NCBI RefSeq assembly: GCF_014656545.1
Contig: NZ_BNDS01000026.1
Location: forward strand, 16,035-49,629
DNA: 33,595 nucleotides
Reading direction: 5' to 3'
Origin: Neobacillus kokaensis
GTDB taxonomy: Bacteria > Bacillota > Bacilli > Bacillales > Cytobacillaceae
Program-made: the position numbers and the translations under genes
Notes under the pieces: model-generated
Told to the model about the DNA's origin: nothing
Seen by the model: the letters and a program-made list of their open reading frames with translations, nothing else
Databases searched by the model: none
Shown: positions 1-7,643 of the stretch, piece by piece
How the letters are laid out: each line of letters begins with the position of its first letter
How positions within the stretch are numbered: the first letter of the stretch is position 1

Positions 1-12
1 TGTCCTTTTTGG

Positions 13-408
13 TTATTTTTCTCTTAGATTATTTTTATAAAATTGGTCTACAATCGGGTATATTTCGTGTTCTGTATGGTAGTAGGTATCATTTACTTGA
101 GTAAGTCCAAACTGAAAAGTTTCTTTTTCTTCATCAAATAAAGTAATTGAATAATTAAACCCATCTCTTTGTTCTTGATTTTCATCAGGAATGAATTTGA
201 TATCCTTAATTTTATTAAGAAAATCATCTATCAGTTCTTTGTCTGTTATTGTTTTCCTATAACCTGTGTTTCCGTCAACTATGATGATTTTAGAAACACT
301 GTTCAGCTCTTTTTCATAAAACTGAGTAAGTGTCTTTGAATCTAACATTTGGCAGCCAGCTACAATAAGCAGTAGAAAATATACGAAAAATATCAGTTTA
401 TTTTTCAT
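13..408 (-). CDS. Small lipoprotein of unknown function
   Basis: A 131-residue protein that begins with two positive charges, a hydrophobic stretch (about residues 5-17) and a lipobox ending IVAG-Cys19. It should therefore be exported, lipid-modified at Cys19 and anchored on the outer face of the membrane. The ATG has a strong GGAGGGGC ribosome site just upstream. The mature part is acidic and polar with no family I recognise. A stretch around residues 45-75 (VDGNTGYRKTITDKELIDDF) resembles small secreted Bacillus proteins that carry a beta strand followed by a 'D-x-x-L-I-x-x-F' helix, but this is only an impression. No operon partner is visible, because the next gene is divergent. Confidence 0.8.
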   Translation of the reverse strand: MKNKLIFFVYFLLLIVAGCQMLDSKTLTQFYEKELNSVSKIIIVDGNTGYRKTITDKELIDDFLNKIKDIKFIPDENQEQRDGFNYSITLFDEEKETFQFGLTQVNDTYYHTEHEIYPIVDQFYKNNLREK

Positions 409-527
409 TAAAGCCCCTCCAACAAATGATTTATTTTAACAAAAAAACTTTCTACAAAACACCACCTATATTAGACACCAATTGAATTAAATATCTTACA
501 TAAATAATAAGAGTAATTAAGGGAAAA

Positions 528-863
528 ATGTTTATTAATTATGACAAGAAATGGGGGACAAAATTGGAGGATCAACTTAAAAACCTTCAAGACCAATTAA
601 AAACGGAGCACAAAGACATAGCAAAATACACGCAGCATGTTATGGATGCAATTGATAAACTGGCCGACGAGCATCGACGTATCACGGCATCGAACTCTCT
701 TGCCGGGATCAGCCCGAATGGAAAACAAGAACATGTCTTTTACGAAAGTATGAATAACATCAAAAGTATTCTTATCTTGGAATTACAAAAAACCATCGAA
801 GATTTTAAACATCTAGGTGATAAACATTACGTTAAAAATTATCCTGATGGGGTAATAGAGTAA
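528..863 (+). CDS. Hypothetical helical protein, 111 aa
   Basis: I do not recognise a family. The product is hydrophilic, with no signal peptide or membrane segment. Residues 8-50 are rich in Lys, Gln, Glu and Leu in a heptad-like pattern (LEDQLKNLQDQLKTEHKDI), suggesting a helix or short coiled coil. A second helix is likely near residues 75-95. The ATG follows a modest TAAGGG ribosome site. A strong hairpin terminator lies directly downstream, so this is probably a single-gene transcript. A possible promoter (TTGAAT at 482-487, 17-nt spacer, TAATAA at 505-510) is weak in its -10 element. Confidence 0.65.
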   Translation: MFINYDKKWGTKLEDQLKNLQDQLKTEHKDIAKYTQHVMDAIDKLADEHRRITASNSLAGISPNGKQEHVFYESMNNIKSILILELQKTIEDFKHLGDKHYVKNYPDGVIE

Positions 864-872
864 ATAATGTGC

Positions 873-906
873 AAATGGGAAAGATTTTAATCTCTTTCCC
901 ATTTTT
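873..906 (+). terminator. Rho-independent terminator after the 111-aa gene
   Basis: AAATGGGAAAGA pairs with TCTTTCCCATTT across a short loop and runs into a T tract. It starts ten bases after the stop codon of the upstream gene. Confidence 0.8.
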
Positions 907-1028
907 CATCGGCTAATTTACTCCACTCTAGTTAAGTTTCTTGCCATCCTTACTCTTTATAAAAAAGAGATTATTAGCTGGGGACTAAACACAAAAAGTA
1001 GCCGCATCAGCAACTCCCAATTAATTGA

Positions 1029-1217
1029 CTAATTTTCACTCCCTTTATTATCCTGGATTGCCTTTATCAAATTCTCCAGCTTCTGATTCCGCTCATAATC
1101 CAACCTTGTTTTTTCATTCATAAATCGTATCGCACGGACAATAAAAAAGATCACTAATCCAAAAATAAATAGATAAAGTATTAGCGGTATTATCGGAAAC
1201 AAACCAAAGTTACTCAT
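1029..1217 (-). CDS. Small single-span membrane protein, 62 aa
   Basis: One long hydrophobic segment (about residues 5-28, rich in Ile, Leu and Phe) is followed by a charged cytoplasmic-type tail with Arg, Lys and Glu. The tail has a helix pattern (NEKTRLDYERNQKLENLIKA), so it is likely membrane-anchored with a short coiled-coil tail. I chose the ATG at 1217 because AGGAGGC lies 7 nt before it. A TTG one codon upstream is the only longer option. The layout resembles many small Bacillus membrane proteins of unknown role, and no function can be given. Confidence 0.7.
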   Translation of the reverse strand: MSNFGLFPIIPLILYLFIFGLVIFFIVRAIRFMNEKTRLDYERNQKLENLIKAIQDNKGSEN

Positions 1218-1280
1218 CAAATGCGCCTCCTGTTTTTTTCAAAGATTTTCCAGTATATACTATGAGTTTATCATTTTATT

Positions 1281-1328
1281 ATGTAATATAAAACTACTTA
1301 AATGAATATAATACTATATTTATTACAT
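1281..1328 (+). promoter_or_regulatory. Inverted repeat around the -10 region of the HAD gene
   Basis: ATGTAATATA at 1281-1290 is mirrored by TATATT-T-ATTACAT at 1315-1328. Between the arms is a TATAAT hexamer (1307-1312) that could be the -10 element of the HAD phosphatase gene. No good -35 is visible. The symmetry could be an operator, but the region is very AT-rich and chance is possible. Confidence 0.3.
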
Positions 1329-1347
1329 TGAAAAAACGGAGGTACAA

Positions 1348-2007
1348 ATGAAAAAAGCTGTGATTTTTGATTTTGACGGGACCATTATAGATACAGAAAC
1401 AACTTGGTTCCATGTATATAAGGATCTACTTAAAGAAAATTACCATATAGACCTACCTCTTGAGGAATTTGCCAAAAGTATTGGCACGACAGATGAAGGG
1501 TTTTACCAATACATCGAACTAACAACCGGAATGAAAATTGAACCACAGAACATAAACAAATTAGCAAATGAGCTATTTTTAGAAAAAAGAAGCACTCTAT
1601 CCATTCGTCCAGGTGTAAAGAGAAAATTGGCCGAGGCAAAGGAACTTGGCTATTTAATTGGGCTTGCATCCAGTTCATCCAGGGAGTGGGTGGAAGGATT
1701 TTTGCGCCAATTCGAACTGTGGGACTACTTCTTTGTTACCAAAACATGTGAAGATGTTGAAAAGGTTAAACCTAATCCTGCCCTGTACGTAAGAGCATTA
1801 GAGGAATTAAAGGTTGAACCTCAACAAGCCATTGCCATTGAAGATTCGGTTAATGGGGCCTATGCCGCTATTAATGCAGGTATGAAATGCATCGTAGTCC
1901 CAAATCAGGTCACATCTTTTTTGAGATTCCCCGAAAAAACCTTTAGATTTGAATCATTTGACGAATTTAATTTCGAACAAATATTTTCATACAAAAAGTT
2001 CGCCTAA
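1348..2007 (+). CDS. HAD-superfamily hydrolase (beta-phosphoglucomutase-like phosphatase)
   Basis: A 219-residue cytosolic HAD enzyme with all four motifs. Motif I is DFDGT with nucleophile Asp8 and acid/base Asp10. Motif II is the Ser-rich stretch in LASSSS. Motif III is the Lys of KPNP, and motif IV is IEDSVNGAYAA, which binds Mg2+. A helical cap lies between motif I and motif II, as in subfamily I. This architecture is shared by beta-phosphoglucomutase, phosphoglycolate phosphatase and promiscuous sugar-phosphate phosphatases (YhcW type), and the substrate cannot be read from sequence. The start is supported by CGGAGG 6 nt upstream. The gene stands alone, and its last codons form half of a terminator stem. 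Confidence 0.85.
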   Translation: MKKAVIFDFDGTIIDTETTWFHVYKDLLKENYHIDLPLEEFAKSIGTTDEGFYQYIELTTGMKIEPQNINKLANELFLEKRSTLSIRPGVKRKLAEAKELGYLIGLASSSSREWVEGFLRQFELWDYFFVTKTCEDVEKVKPNPALYVRALEELKVEPQQAIAIEDSVNGAYAAINAGMKCIVVPNQVTSFLRFPEKTFRFESFDEFNFEQIFSYKKFA

Positions 2008-2029
2008 ATTTCAGGCGAACTTTTTGTAT
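1989..2029. terminator. Bidirectional terminator shared by HAD gene and acyl-CoA synthetase gene
   Basis: ACAAAAAGTTCGCCT and AGGCGAACTTTTTGT form a perfect stem of at least 15 bp (17 with flanking A-T pairs) around a 7-nt loop. A and T runs on the two sides allow termination in both directions. The left arm contains the final codons and stop of the HAD gene. The convergent acyl-CoA synthetase gene ends 30 bp beyond. Confidence 0.9.
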
Positions 2030-2059
2030 TCATATAAACAATAGGATTTGATACCCTTT

Positions 2060-3625
2060 TTATGACTCTTTAGTAAAAAGCTCTTCAAGCTGCTTTCGTA
2101 GTACAAACTTCTGGATTTTACCGCTGGCGTTACGCGGTAAAGCATCACAAAAAATATACTTACGTGGACGCTTGTAATTAGCAAGGCTTGCACTATTTTT
2201 ACAGAATGCATCTAATTCCTGTTCTGTCATATTTAAATCTTTTTTTACAACAAAAGCAGTTACAGTTTCTCCCCAGCGGTCATCCGGCTGGCCGACAATG
2301 GCAACGTCGAGTACTCCAGGATGACTGTGCAGTAAATCCTCCACTTCTCTTGGGTAAATGTTTTCACCGCCGCTGATAATCATGTCATCGACACGGTCAT
2401 TAACATAAAGGTAGCCTTCATCATCGAGATAACCTATATCTCCTGAATGATACCAGCCCTTATACATTGCATTTTCAGTCGCTTCTTCACGATTGTAATA
2501 GCCAAGCATCATGCAAGGTCCTTTGACAATAATCTCTCCAGTTTCCCCAGCTGGAACGACATCATCAGGATTAGATGGTCCATCATCCCTTGTTCGGACA
2601 ACGCGAATATCGTGATTAATAGCGGCCTGCCCGGCAGATCCTGCTTTTCTAAGCTGGTCTCCTTCTGATAGGAAGGTAATGGCCGGGCCCATTTCAGTCA
2701 TCCCATATGCTTGAACCAAAGAAATGCCTAGGCGGTCATGAAGGGCATTAACGAGAGACGGCGCCATTGGAGCTGCTCCGTATAACCCAAGCTTCAAACT
2801 GGATAAGTCGTATCCGCTTAAATCTTCCTGCAAGAGCATATTCCACATCGTCGGTGCAGCGAAGAACTTCGTTATCTTTTCTTTTTCTATTAATGATAGA
2901 ATAGCTTTCGGATTAAATTGGTGAAGGATCACATTTTTCGCACCTGCGTTGATTCTTGGCAGGAAGGCACAGTGCAGCTCGGCACAATGGAACATTGGGG
3001 CGGTCACAAGGCCGACATCTTCTTTTTCGAGTTTTTGGGAGGCAATACACAGCACACTTTGATCGACCATATTACGGTGGCTGTGCATGACACCTTTTGG
3101 CCTTCCTGTTGTCCCGCTTGTATAAATAAAGGCATATAGATCATTTTCATGGACGTCAATTTGGATTTCTTCAGTCGATGCTGCAGCGACCTTTTCTTTA
3201 TAGCTGGCAGCGTAGGCAGGTGTTTCTGTATCAATAAACCAGAAAGAGCAGTGTTTGAAACGGCTGGCGATGGCAGAGATGACAGGCTCTAATGCTTTTT
3301 CAAAAATAACAACCTTAGGAGCGGCATCGGATAAAATAAAGGCCACTTCCTCTGAAGTAAGGCGGAAATTAATCGGATTAAACACGGCACCCATTTTGGC
3401 ACAAGCAAAAAAGGCAGTTCCTAATTCTTCGGTATTGAACATGAACGTCGAAACTCTATCTCCTTTATGAACCCCTTCCTTTTGAAGGGCGTTGGCAAGT
3501 CGGTTAACCTGTTCGTCCCACTCCTTGTACGTATAGCGGACATTTCTTCGAACATCATAAAGGGCCTCTTTGTTTGGATACTTTTTTACCGTTAAGTCAA
3601 AGATAGTTCCAATGGTTGTTGTCAT
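2060..3625 (-). CDS. Acyl-CoA synthetase (AMP-forming, ANL superfamily)
   Basis: A 521-residue adenylate-forming ligase that activates a fatty or related carboxylic acid with ATP and CoA. The P-loop-like A3 motif YTSGTTGRPKGVMHS lies at residues 168-182. The YGMTE motif of the adenine site, the HSGDIGYLDDEG aspartate motif, the hinge region DDMIISGGENIYP and the C-terminal catalytic Lys in NASGKIQK are all present. Length fits medium- or long-chain acyl-CoA ligases. AGGAGGC precedes the ATG by 7 nt. It is the last gene of the acyl-CoA dehydrogenase-thiolase-ligase set, which points to fatty-acid degradation. Chain length preference is not deducible. The 153-bp gap to the thiolase gene contains a 21-bp repeat array. 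Confidence 0.92.
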   Translation of the reverse strand: MTTTIGTIFDLTVKKYPNKEALYDVRRNVRYTYKEWDEQVNRLANALQKEGVHKGDRVSTFMFNTEELGTAFFACAKMGAVFNPINFRLTSEEVAFILSDAAPKVVIFEKALEPVISAIASRFKHCSFWFIDTETPAYAASYKEKVAAASTEEIQIDVHENDLYAFIYTSGTTGRPKGVMHSHRNMVDQSVLCIASQKLEKEDVGLVTAPMFHCAELHCAFLPRINAGAKNVILHQFNPKAILSLIEKEKITKFFAAPTMWNMLLQEDLSGYDLSSLKLGLYGAAPMAPSLVNALHDRLGISLVQAYGMTEMGPAITFLSEGDQLRKAGSAGQAAINHDIRVVRTRDDGPSNPDDVVPAGETGEIIVKGPCMMLGYYNREEATENAMYKGWYHSGDIGYLDDEGYLYVNDRVDDMIISGGENIYPREVEDLLHSHPGVLDVAIVGQPDDRWGETVTAFVVKKDLNMTEQELDAFCKNSASLANYKRPRKYIFCDALPRNASGKIQKFVLRKQLEELFTKES

Positions 3626-3680
3626 TGCAATCGCCTCCTAATTGTTGTTTCAAAGAACTTCAAAATGGTTTTGAAAAATT

Positions 3681-3764
3681 TTATCGGCGAATCTGGAAGT
3701 TTTATCGGCGAATCCAGCTAGTTTATCGGCGAATTTACCAAGTTTATCGGCGAATCCAAATTCC
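3681..3764. repeat. Four tandem 21-bp units with core TTATCGGCGAAT
   Basis: The 12-bp core TTATCGGCGAAT occurs at 3681, 3702, 3723 and 3744, an exact 21-bp spacing, while the remaining 9 bp of each unit vary. The array fills the gap between the thiolase stop and the acyl-CoA synthetase start. An open frame across it would give repeated YRRI residues, but it has no ribosome site and looks spurious. Confidence 0.9.
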
Positions 3765-3778
3765 GGCTACAACTCAGC

Positions 3779-4933
3779 CTAAAAAACCCTCTCAATAATC
3801 GTAGCATTCGCCATGCCGTGACCTTCACACATTGTTTGCAAACCGTAACGCCCGCCGATACGCTCCAGCTCATGCATCATTGTCACCATTAGCCGGGCAC
3901 CGCTGCCTCCAAGCGGGTGGCCTAGAGCAATTGCGCCGCCGTTTGGATTTAGCTTTGCCGGATTTGCACCCGTTTCTTTTAACCAGGCGAGCGGTACAGG
4001 AGCAAATGCTTCGTTAACTTCAAAAACATCAATATCATCAATGGATAGAGCTGATTTTTCTAATGCCTTTTGTGTTGCCGGAATCGGTCCCGTCAACATT
4101 AGAGTAGGATCAGAGCCGACAACGACACGTGTATGAACACGGAATCTCGGCTTCAGACCAAGCTCTTCCGCTTTTTCGCGGGACATAAGCAAAAGTGCCG
4201 CAGCACCATCACTAATCTGGCTCGAATTCCCAGCATGTATAACCCCATCCTCCTTAAAAGATGGTTTAAGACCCGCTAATCTTTCCATAGAAGTATCTCT
4301 TCTCGGGCCCGAATCCTCTTTAACGATCATGGTTGTGCCGTCCGGAAGCGTCACTTCTAACGGGAAAATTTCTCTCGTAAAATAGCCCTCTTCCTGTGCA
4401 TTCAATGCCTTTTGATGGCTTTCAAGCGAAAAACGATCGAGTTCCTCGCGGGTAAAACCATATTTCTCGGCTATCCGCTCCGCTGACAATCCTTGATGAA
4501 TCATTTCATACCTGCTTCTTAAATTTTGGCTAAACGGGTCTGCTCCTTGATAGTTGGAGCCCATTGGTACACGGCTCATGCTCTCCACACCGCCGGCTAT
4601 GACGATATCCATATCTCCAGAAAGGATGGCTTGGGCGGCAAAATGTACCGCTTGCTGGCTCGAGCCGCACTGGCGGTCAATCGTGGTGCCAGGCACCTCA
4701 ATCGGGAACCCGGCATTTAACGCAGCCACCCTGGCAATATCTCCAGCCTGTTCTCCTGACTGCGTAACGCAGCCTAAAACAACGTCATCCACAATAGCTG
4801 GGCTAATCCCGGCTCGATTGACCAGCTCTTTTAACGTAAGAGCAGCCAGGTCATCTGGACGGATGTCCTTCAGTACTCCATTTTTCCTGCCAACCGGGGT
4901 GCGGACACCTTCAACAATAACGACTTCACGCAT
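3779..4933 (-). CDS. Acetyl-CoA acetyltransferase / 3-ketoacyl-CoA thiolase
   Basis: A 384-residue thiolase that cleaves 3-ketoacyl-CoA with CoA, or condenses two acetyl-CoA. The nucleophilic Cys89 lies in IDRQCGSSQQ, the catalytic His339 in IALGHPLGGSG, and the proton-transfer Cys369 in MCEGHGMANA. The NEAFA motif is also present. The glycine-rich segment after Cys369 usually reads GGG, but here the middle Gly is His (GHG). A modest GTGAGG ribosome site precedes the ATG. The gene starts 16 nt after the acyl-CoA dehydrogenase stop and belongs to that operon, so a role in beta-oxidation is more likely than a purely biosynthetic one. Confidence 0.93.
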   Translation of the reverse strand: MREVVIVEGVRTPVGRKNGVLKDIRPDDLAALTLKELVNRAGISPAIVDDVVLGCVTQSGEQAGDIARVAALNAGFPIEVPGTTIDRQCGSSQQAVHFAAQAILSGDMDIVIAGGVESMSRVPMGSNYQGADPFSQNLRSRYEMIHQGLSAERIAEKYGFTREELDRFSLESHQKALNAQEEGYFTREIFPLEVTLPDGTTMIVKEDSGPRRDTSMERLAGLKPSFKEDGVIHAGNSSQISDGAAALLLMSREKAEELGLKPRFRVHTRVVVGSDPTLMLTGPIPATQKALEKSALSIDDIDVFEVNEAFAPVPLAWLKETGANPAKLNPNGGAIALGHPLGGSGARLMVTMMHELERIGGRYGLQTMCEGHGMANATIIERVF

Positions 4934-4949
4934 ACTAATACCTCACTCT

Positions 4950-6094
4950 CTATAAGCCTAAATTCTTGGCAATGATCGTTTTCATAATTTCATTTGTACC
5001 AGCGTAAATGGCTCCAACCTGTATGTCACGGAAGCGTCTAGCAATCTCGTATTCTTCCATATAACCGTAACCGCCGTGGAGCTGCATGCATTCTGTAGCA
5101 ATTTTCCTGGCATTCTCCGTAAGCCTCCATTTCGCCATTGACACTTTCGTTACCACGTTTTTCCCTTCAATATGCTCCGCAATCAACTGATCCAAAAAGG
5201 TGCGGCCCATTTGAATGTCAGTGGCCATTTCAACGATTTTAAACTGCGTATTTTGGAACTGACTGATTGACTTTCCGAACGCTTCCCGGCTTTTGACATA
5301 TTCAATCGTCATTTCAAGCATGACTTCCGATGCAGTTTGTGCTCCGATAGCCACAAGCAGACGCTCCTGCTGAAGCTTTTCCATTAAATAAAGGAATCCC
5401 TTGCCTTCTTCTCCTAAAAGATTCTCTTTCGTCACACGACGTCTTCAAAAATCAATTCAGCAGTATCCTGCGAATGAAGCCCCACCTTATTAAGCTTTCT
5501 GCCTCTTGAAAAACCAGGGGTCCCTCGTTCAATTACCAGCAGGCTGACACCTTTATGCTTCGGCACTGCTTGTGTGTCTGTTTTTACTGCGACAACCACA
5601 AGATCGGATTGAATTCCGTTAGTGATAAATGTTTTCTGGCCATTCACTATATAGTGGTCACCGTCGAGTTTAGCGGTTGTTTTAATATTAGCCAGGTCAG
5701 AGCCCGTTCCTGGTTCTGTCATGGCAATAGCGGTAATGATTTCGCCGGTGACACATTTCGGAAGCCAGCGTTGTTTTTGTTCTTCGGTTCCGAATGTGGT
5801 GATATAAGGAACAACGATATCATTATGAAGCCCAATTCCAATTAAACTGGTACCAACCCGCTCTAGTTCCTCATTGATCACAACGGCGAAGCCCCAATCG
5901 ACACCGCTGCCGCCATATTTCTCATCAATATCCGGACAGAGAAAGCCCTGTTCACCCATTTTTGTCCAAAAAGAGCGTGGAATCATTCGGTCTTCTTCCC
6001 ATTGTTCATAAAAGGGATATGCTTCTTTTTCCAAAAACTTTCTTAGCGCTTGGCGAAAAATTTCATGGTCTTCGTTTAGGTATGGATGTTTCAA
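4950..6094 (-). pseudogene. Acyl-CoA dehydrogenase interrupted by a 1-nt frameshift
   Basis: Two adjoining frames together make one full acyl-CoA dehydrogenase. Segment 5432-6094 covers the N-terminal helical and beta-barrel domains (AMTEPGTGSDL, NGQKTFITNG). Segment 4950-5435 covers the C-terminal helical domain (QERLLVAIG with the Glu used as base in long-chain/isovaleryl types, LHGGYGYMEEY, YAGTNEIMK). The first frame stops right after ELIFEDVV, and the second resumes at TKENLLGEEGKGF. Adding one base at about 5435-5440 restores EDV-R-V-TKENLL, the usual reading, so one nucleotide is missing. The new stop and a GTG overlap as GTGA, so reinitiation is conceivable. I prefer the TTG at 6094 as start because AGAGAGG lies 9 nt upstream, while a TTG at 6103 has no spacing. 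A sequencing error is equally possible. Confidence 0.85.
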
Positions 6095-6114
6095 TTCTAT
6101 CAACCTCTCTTCCC

Positions 6115-6132
6115 TCTGTAAGCGTTTACTAT
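6115..6132. promoter_or_regulatory. cre-like (CcpA) site before the beta-oxidation operon
   Basis: TGTAAGCGTTTACT at 6117-6130 fits the catabolite-responsive element pattern TGNAARCGNWWWCA except at the last base, and contains the palindrome GTAAGCGTTTAC. It lies about 20 bp before the start codon of the acyl-CoA dehydrogenase. CcpA bound there would be expected to block transcription when glucose is present. Confidence 0.65.
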
Positions 6133-6199
6133 TTTAATTGGCAGCAAGGCTTATATCAGTGTACGTTATGAATAAATTTATTTAACTTTATTGTAACAA

Positions 6200-6214
6200 A
6201 ATTTTCTGAAAATT
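6200..6214. promoter_or_regulatory. Perfect CodY box
   Basis: AATTTTCTGAAAATT matches the CodY consensus AATTTTCWGAAAATT at all 15 positions. It sits about 105 bp upstream of the acyl-CoA dehydrogenase start and 66 bp past the 3' end of the MFS gene, so the beta-oxidation operon is the likely target. CodY binds when branched-chain amino acids and GTP are plentiful. Confidence 0.85.
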
Positions 6215-6226
6215 TTCTCCTTAAAT

Positions 6227-6254
6227 AAAAAAAAGGAAAGGTAATATCCTTCCC
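6227..6254 (-). terminator. Terminator of the MFS transporter gene
   Basis: On the minus strand GGAAGG and CCTTTCC form a short stem followed by eight T residues. It begins 26 bp past the stop codon of the MFS gene. Confidence 0.75.
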
Positions 6255-6279
6255 AATTTGTAATATTCTAATATCTTAT

Positions 6280-7467
6280 TTAAGAAACAACTCTTTCCGT
6301 AGCTGACTGCTGCTTCTTTTTTTCAGATAAAACAACCATAATGATCGCTACAATTAAAAAAAGACTGCCGATTCTAAAGAGCGATGCCGTTCCCACAAAT
6401 TCTGCAATTAAGCCAAAAATTAACCCGCTCAGTCCGATTCCTAAATCAATCGAGGAGAAAATCATCCCATTGACCACACCGCGGCGATTTGCAGGTGTGA
6501 TTACTAGAGCCCAAGATTGCAAGGTCGGAATTAAACAACCGAAACCCACTCCAAACAAGGCTCCTGCAACAGCAATTAAGAAATTAGAATTGGCAAAGGA
6601 GAGTACCCACATCCCCGCGAACGTAATAAACGTACATAACAGCACGAGTCCTCTTGGTCCCTTTTCATCAAACCATTTTCCAGCAAACGGTCTGGAAATA
6701 GACGACATAATAGCATTAAGTATATAAAAAAGAAAAATTTGACTAATGCCGCGTTCCTGTCCAAATATCACAATAAACGTGGTAATTGCACCATAGCCAA
6801 GGCTGACGAGTAAGGTAATGAAAGCGGGAAACCAGCTCGTTTTATCTACTGAAGATCCGAAATAAGAAAATGTCAGCTCTTCCCTACGTGTCTGCAGTAC
6901 CGATTCCGGTGTTTGATAGCGGACAAATAGTAGAAGGACAATAGCAATAATCCCGAGTATGGAAGAGATAAAAATGAGATTTTTAAAGGATGTGACATTA
7001 AATAAAAAGATTCCTAGACTCGGGGCAATGACCATTCCAATGGTGACCGATAGTCCGTAATATCCCATCCCTTCTCCAAGACGCGAATTGGGAATCGCAT
7101 CTGCTGCCGCCGTTCCATTTACCGTTGTCGACCATCCCCATGCCAGCCCATGCAGGAAACGGAAAAGAAGAAAGATGACAATGACCTGCGAAATCGGGTA
7201 GAGAACGGTAATAGCTAGGAGCATTAACGCCCCAATTATAACAAGTGCCTTTCTTGGCCGATACTCAAGCATAAATCCGATAAACGGTCTGCTGAGCACC
7301 GCTCCAATCGAAAATAGCGCCGTCACCAATCCGATTTCAATCCCCGACGCCCCAAGTGATTTGATATATGGAGGCAGGATTGGAATCAACATTTGAAACG
7401 ACATAAATACAAAAAGGTTCCCCGCCATCAGCATAATAAATGATTTTGTCCACAAACGTTCTTTCAA
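6280..7467 (-). CDS. Major facilitator superfamily transporter
   Basis: About 395 residues with roughly twelve hydrophobic segments in two six-helix halves. The loop between helices 2 and 3 has the MFS signature form (ALFSIGAVLSRPFIGFML), and its counterpart in the second half is SRPFAGKWFDEKGPR. Helix 5 contains a GPs-type region (GLSVTIGMVIAPSLGI), typical of drug or metabolite efflux proteins of the YfkL/bicyclomycin type. I chose the TTG at 7467 because AGGCGGG lies 6 nt upstream. An in-frame ATG at 7500 would add 11 residues but has no ribosome site. It is divergent from a D-2-hydroxyacid dehydrogenase gene. The substrate is unknown, and efflux is an inference from the family. Confidence 0.88.
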   Translation of the reverse strand: MKERLWTKSFIMLMAGNLFVFMSFQMLIPILPPYIKSLGASGIEIGLVTALFSIGAVLSRPFIGFMLEYRPRKALVIIGALMLLAITVLYPISQVIVIFLLFRFLHGLAWGWSTTVNGTAAADAIPNSRLGEGMGYYGLSVTIGMVIAPSLGIFLFNVTSFKNLIFISSILGIIAIVLLLFVRYQTPESVLQTRREELTFSYFGSSVDKTSWFPAFITLLVSLGYGAITTFIVIFGQERGISQIFLFYILNAIMSSISRPFAGKWFDEKGPRGLVLLCTFITFAGMWVLSFANSNFLIAVAGALFGVGFGCLIPTLQSWALVITPANRRGVVNGMIFSSIDLGIGLSGLIFGLIAEFVGTASLFRIGSLFLIVAIIMVVLSEKKKQQSATERVVS

Positions 7468-7643
7468 ACAATTCCCGCCTTTTCTATATATTGCTAACAT
7501 TCATTTTATTTAGTTGCTCTAAATAATAGCACATCATTTAGAAAAATAAAAATTCCGAAAACTGGAATGCAATTATTATTTTTTTAGGACTAAATCCGGT
7601 ATTATTGAATTAAACAAACATGTCTAAACGGGGGTTACATTGG

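Noticed and set aside
3681..3764. CRISPR array
   Set aside because: The repeat core is only 12 bp with 9-bp spacers, and no cas genes are present. The 51-bp arrays also lack constant repeats with unique spacers of CRISPR size.
3616..3798. A plus-strand open frame with repeated YRRI residues
   Set aside because: It is the translation of the 21-bp repeat array, which is seven codons long per unit. It has no ribosome site and lies in the gap between two minus-strand genes.
4686..4698. GGTGCCAGGCACC, nearly the core of the dispersed palindrome
   Set aside because: It lies inside the thiolase gene and encodes the conserved EVPGTT segment just before IDRQC. The likeness is coincidence.
6167..6185. 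FadR operator before the beta-oxidation operon
   Set aside because: ATGAATAAATTTATTTAA is palindromic but deviates at several positions from the TGAATGAATANTCATTCA pattern, and the region is AT-rich.
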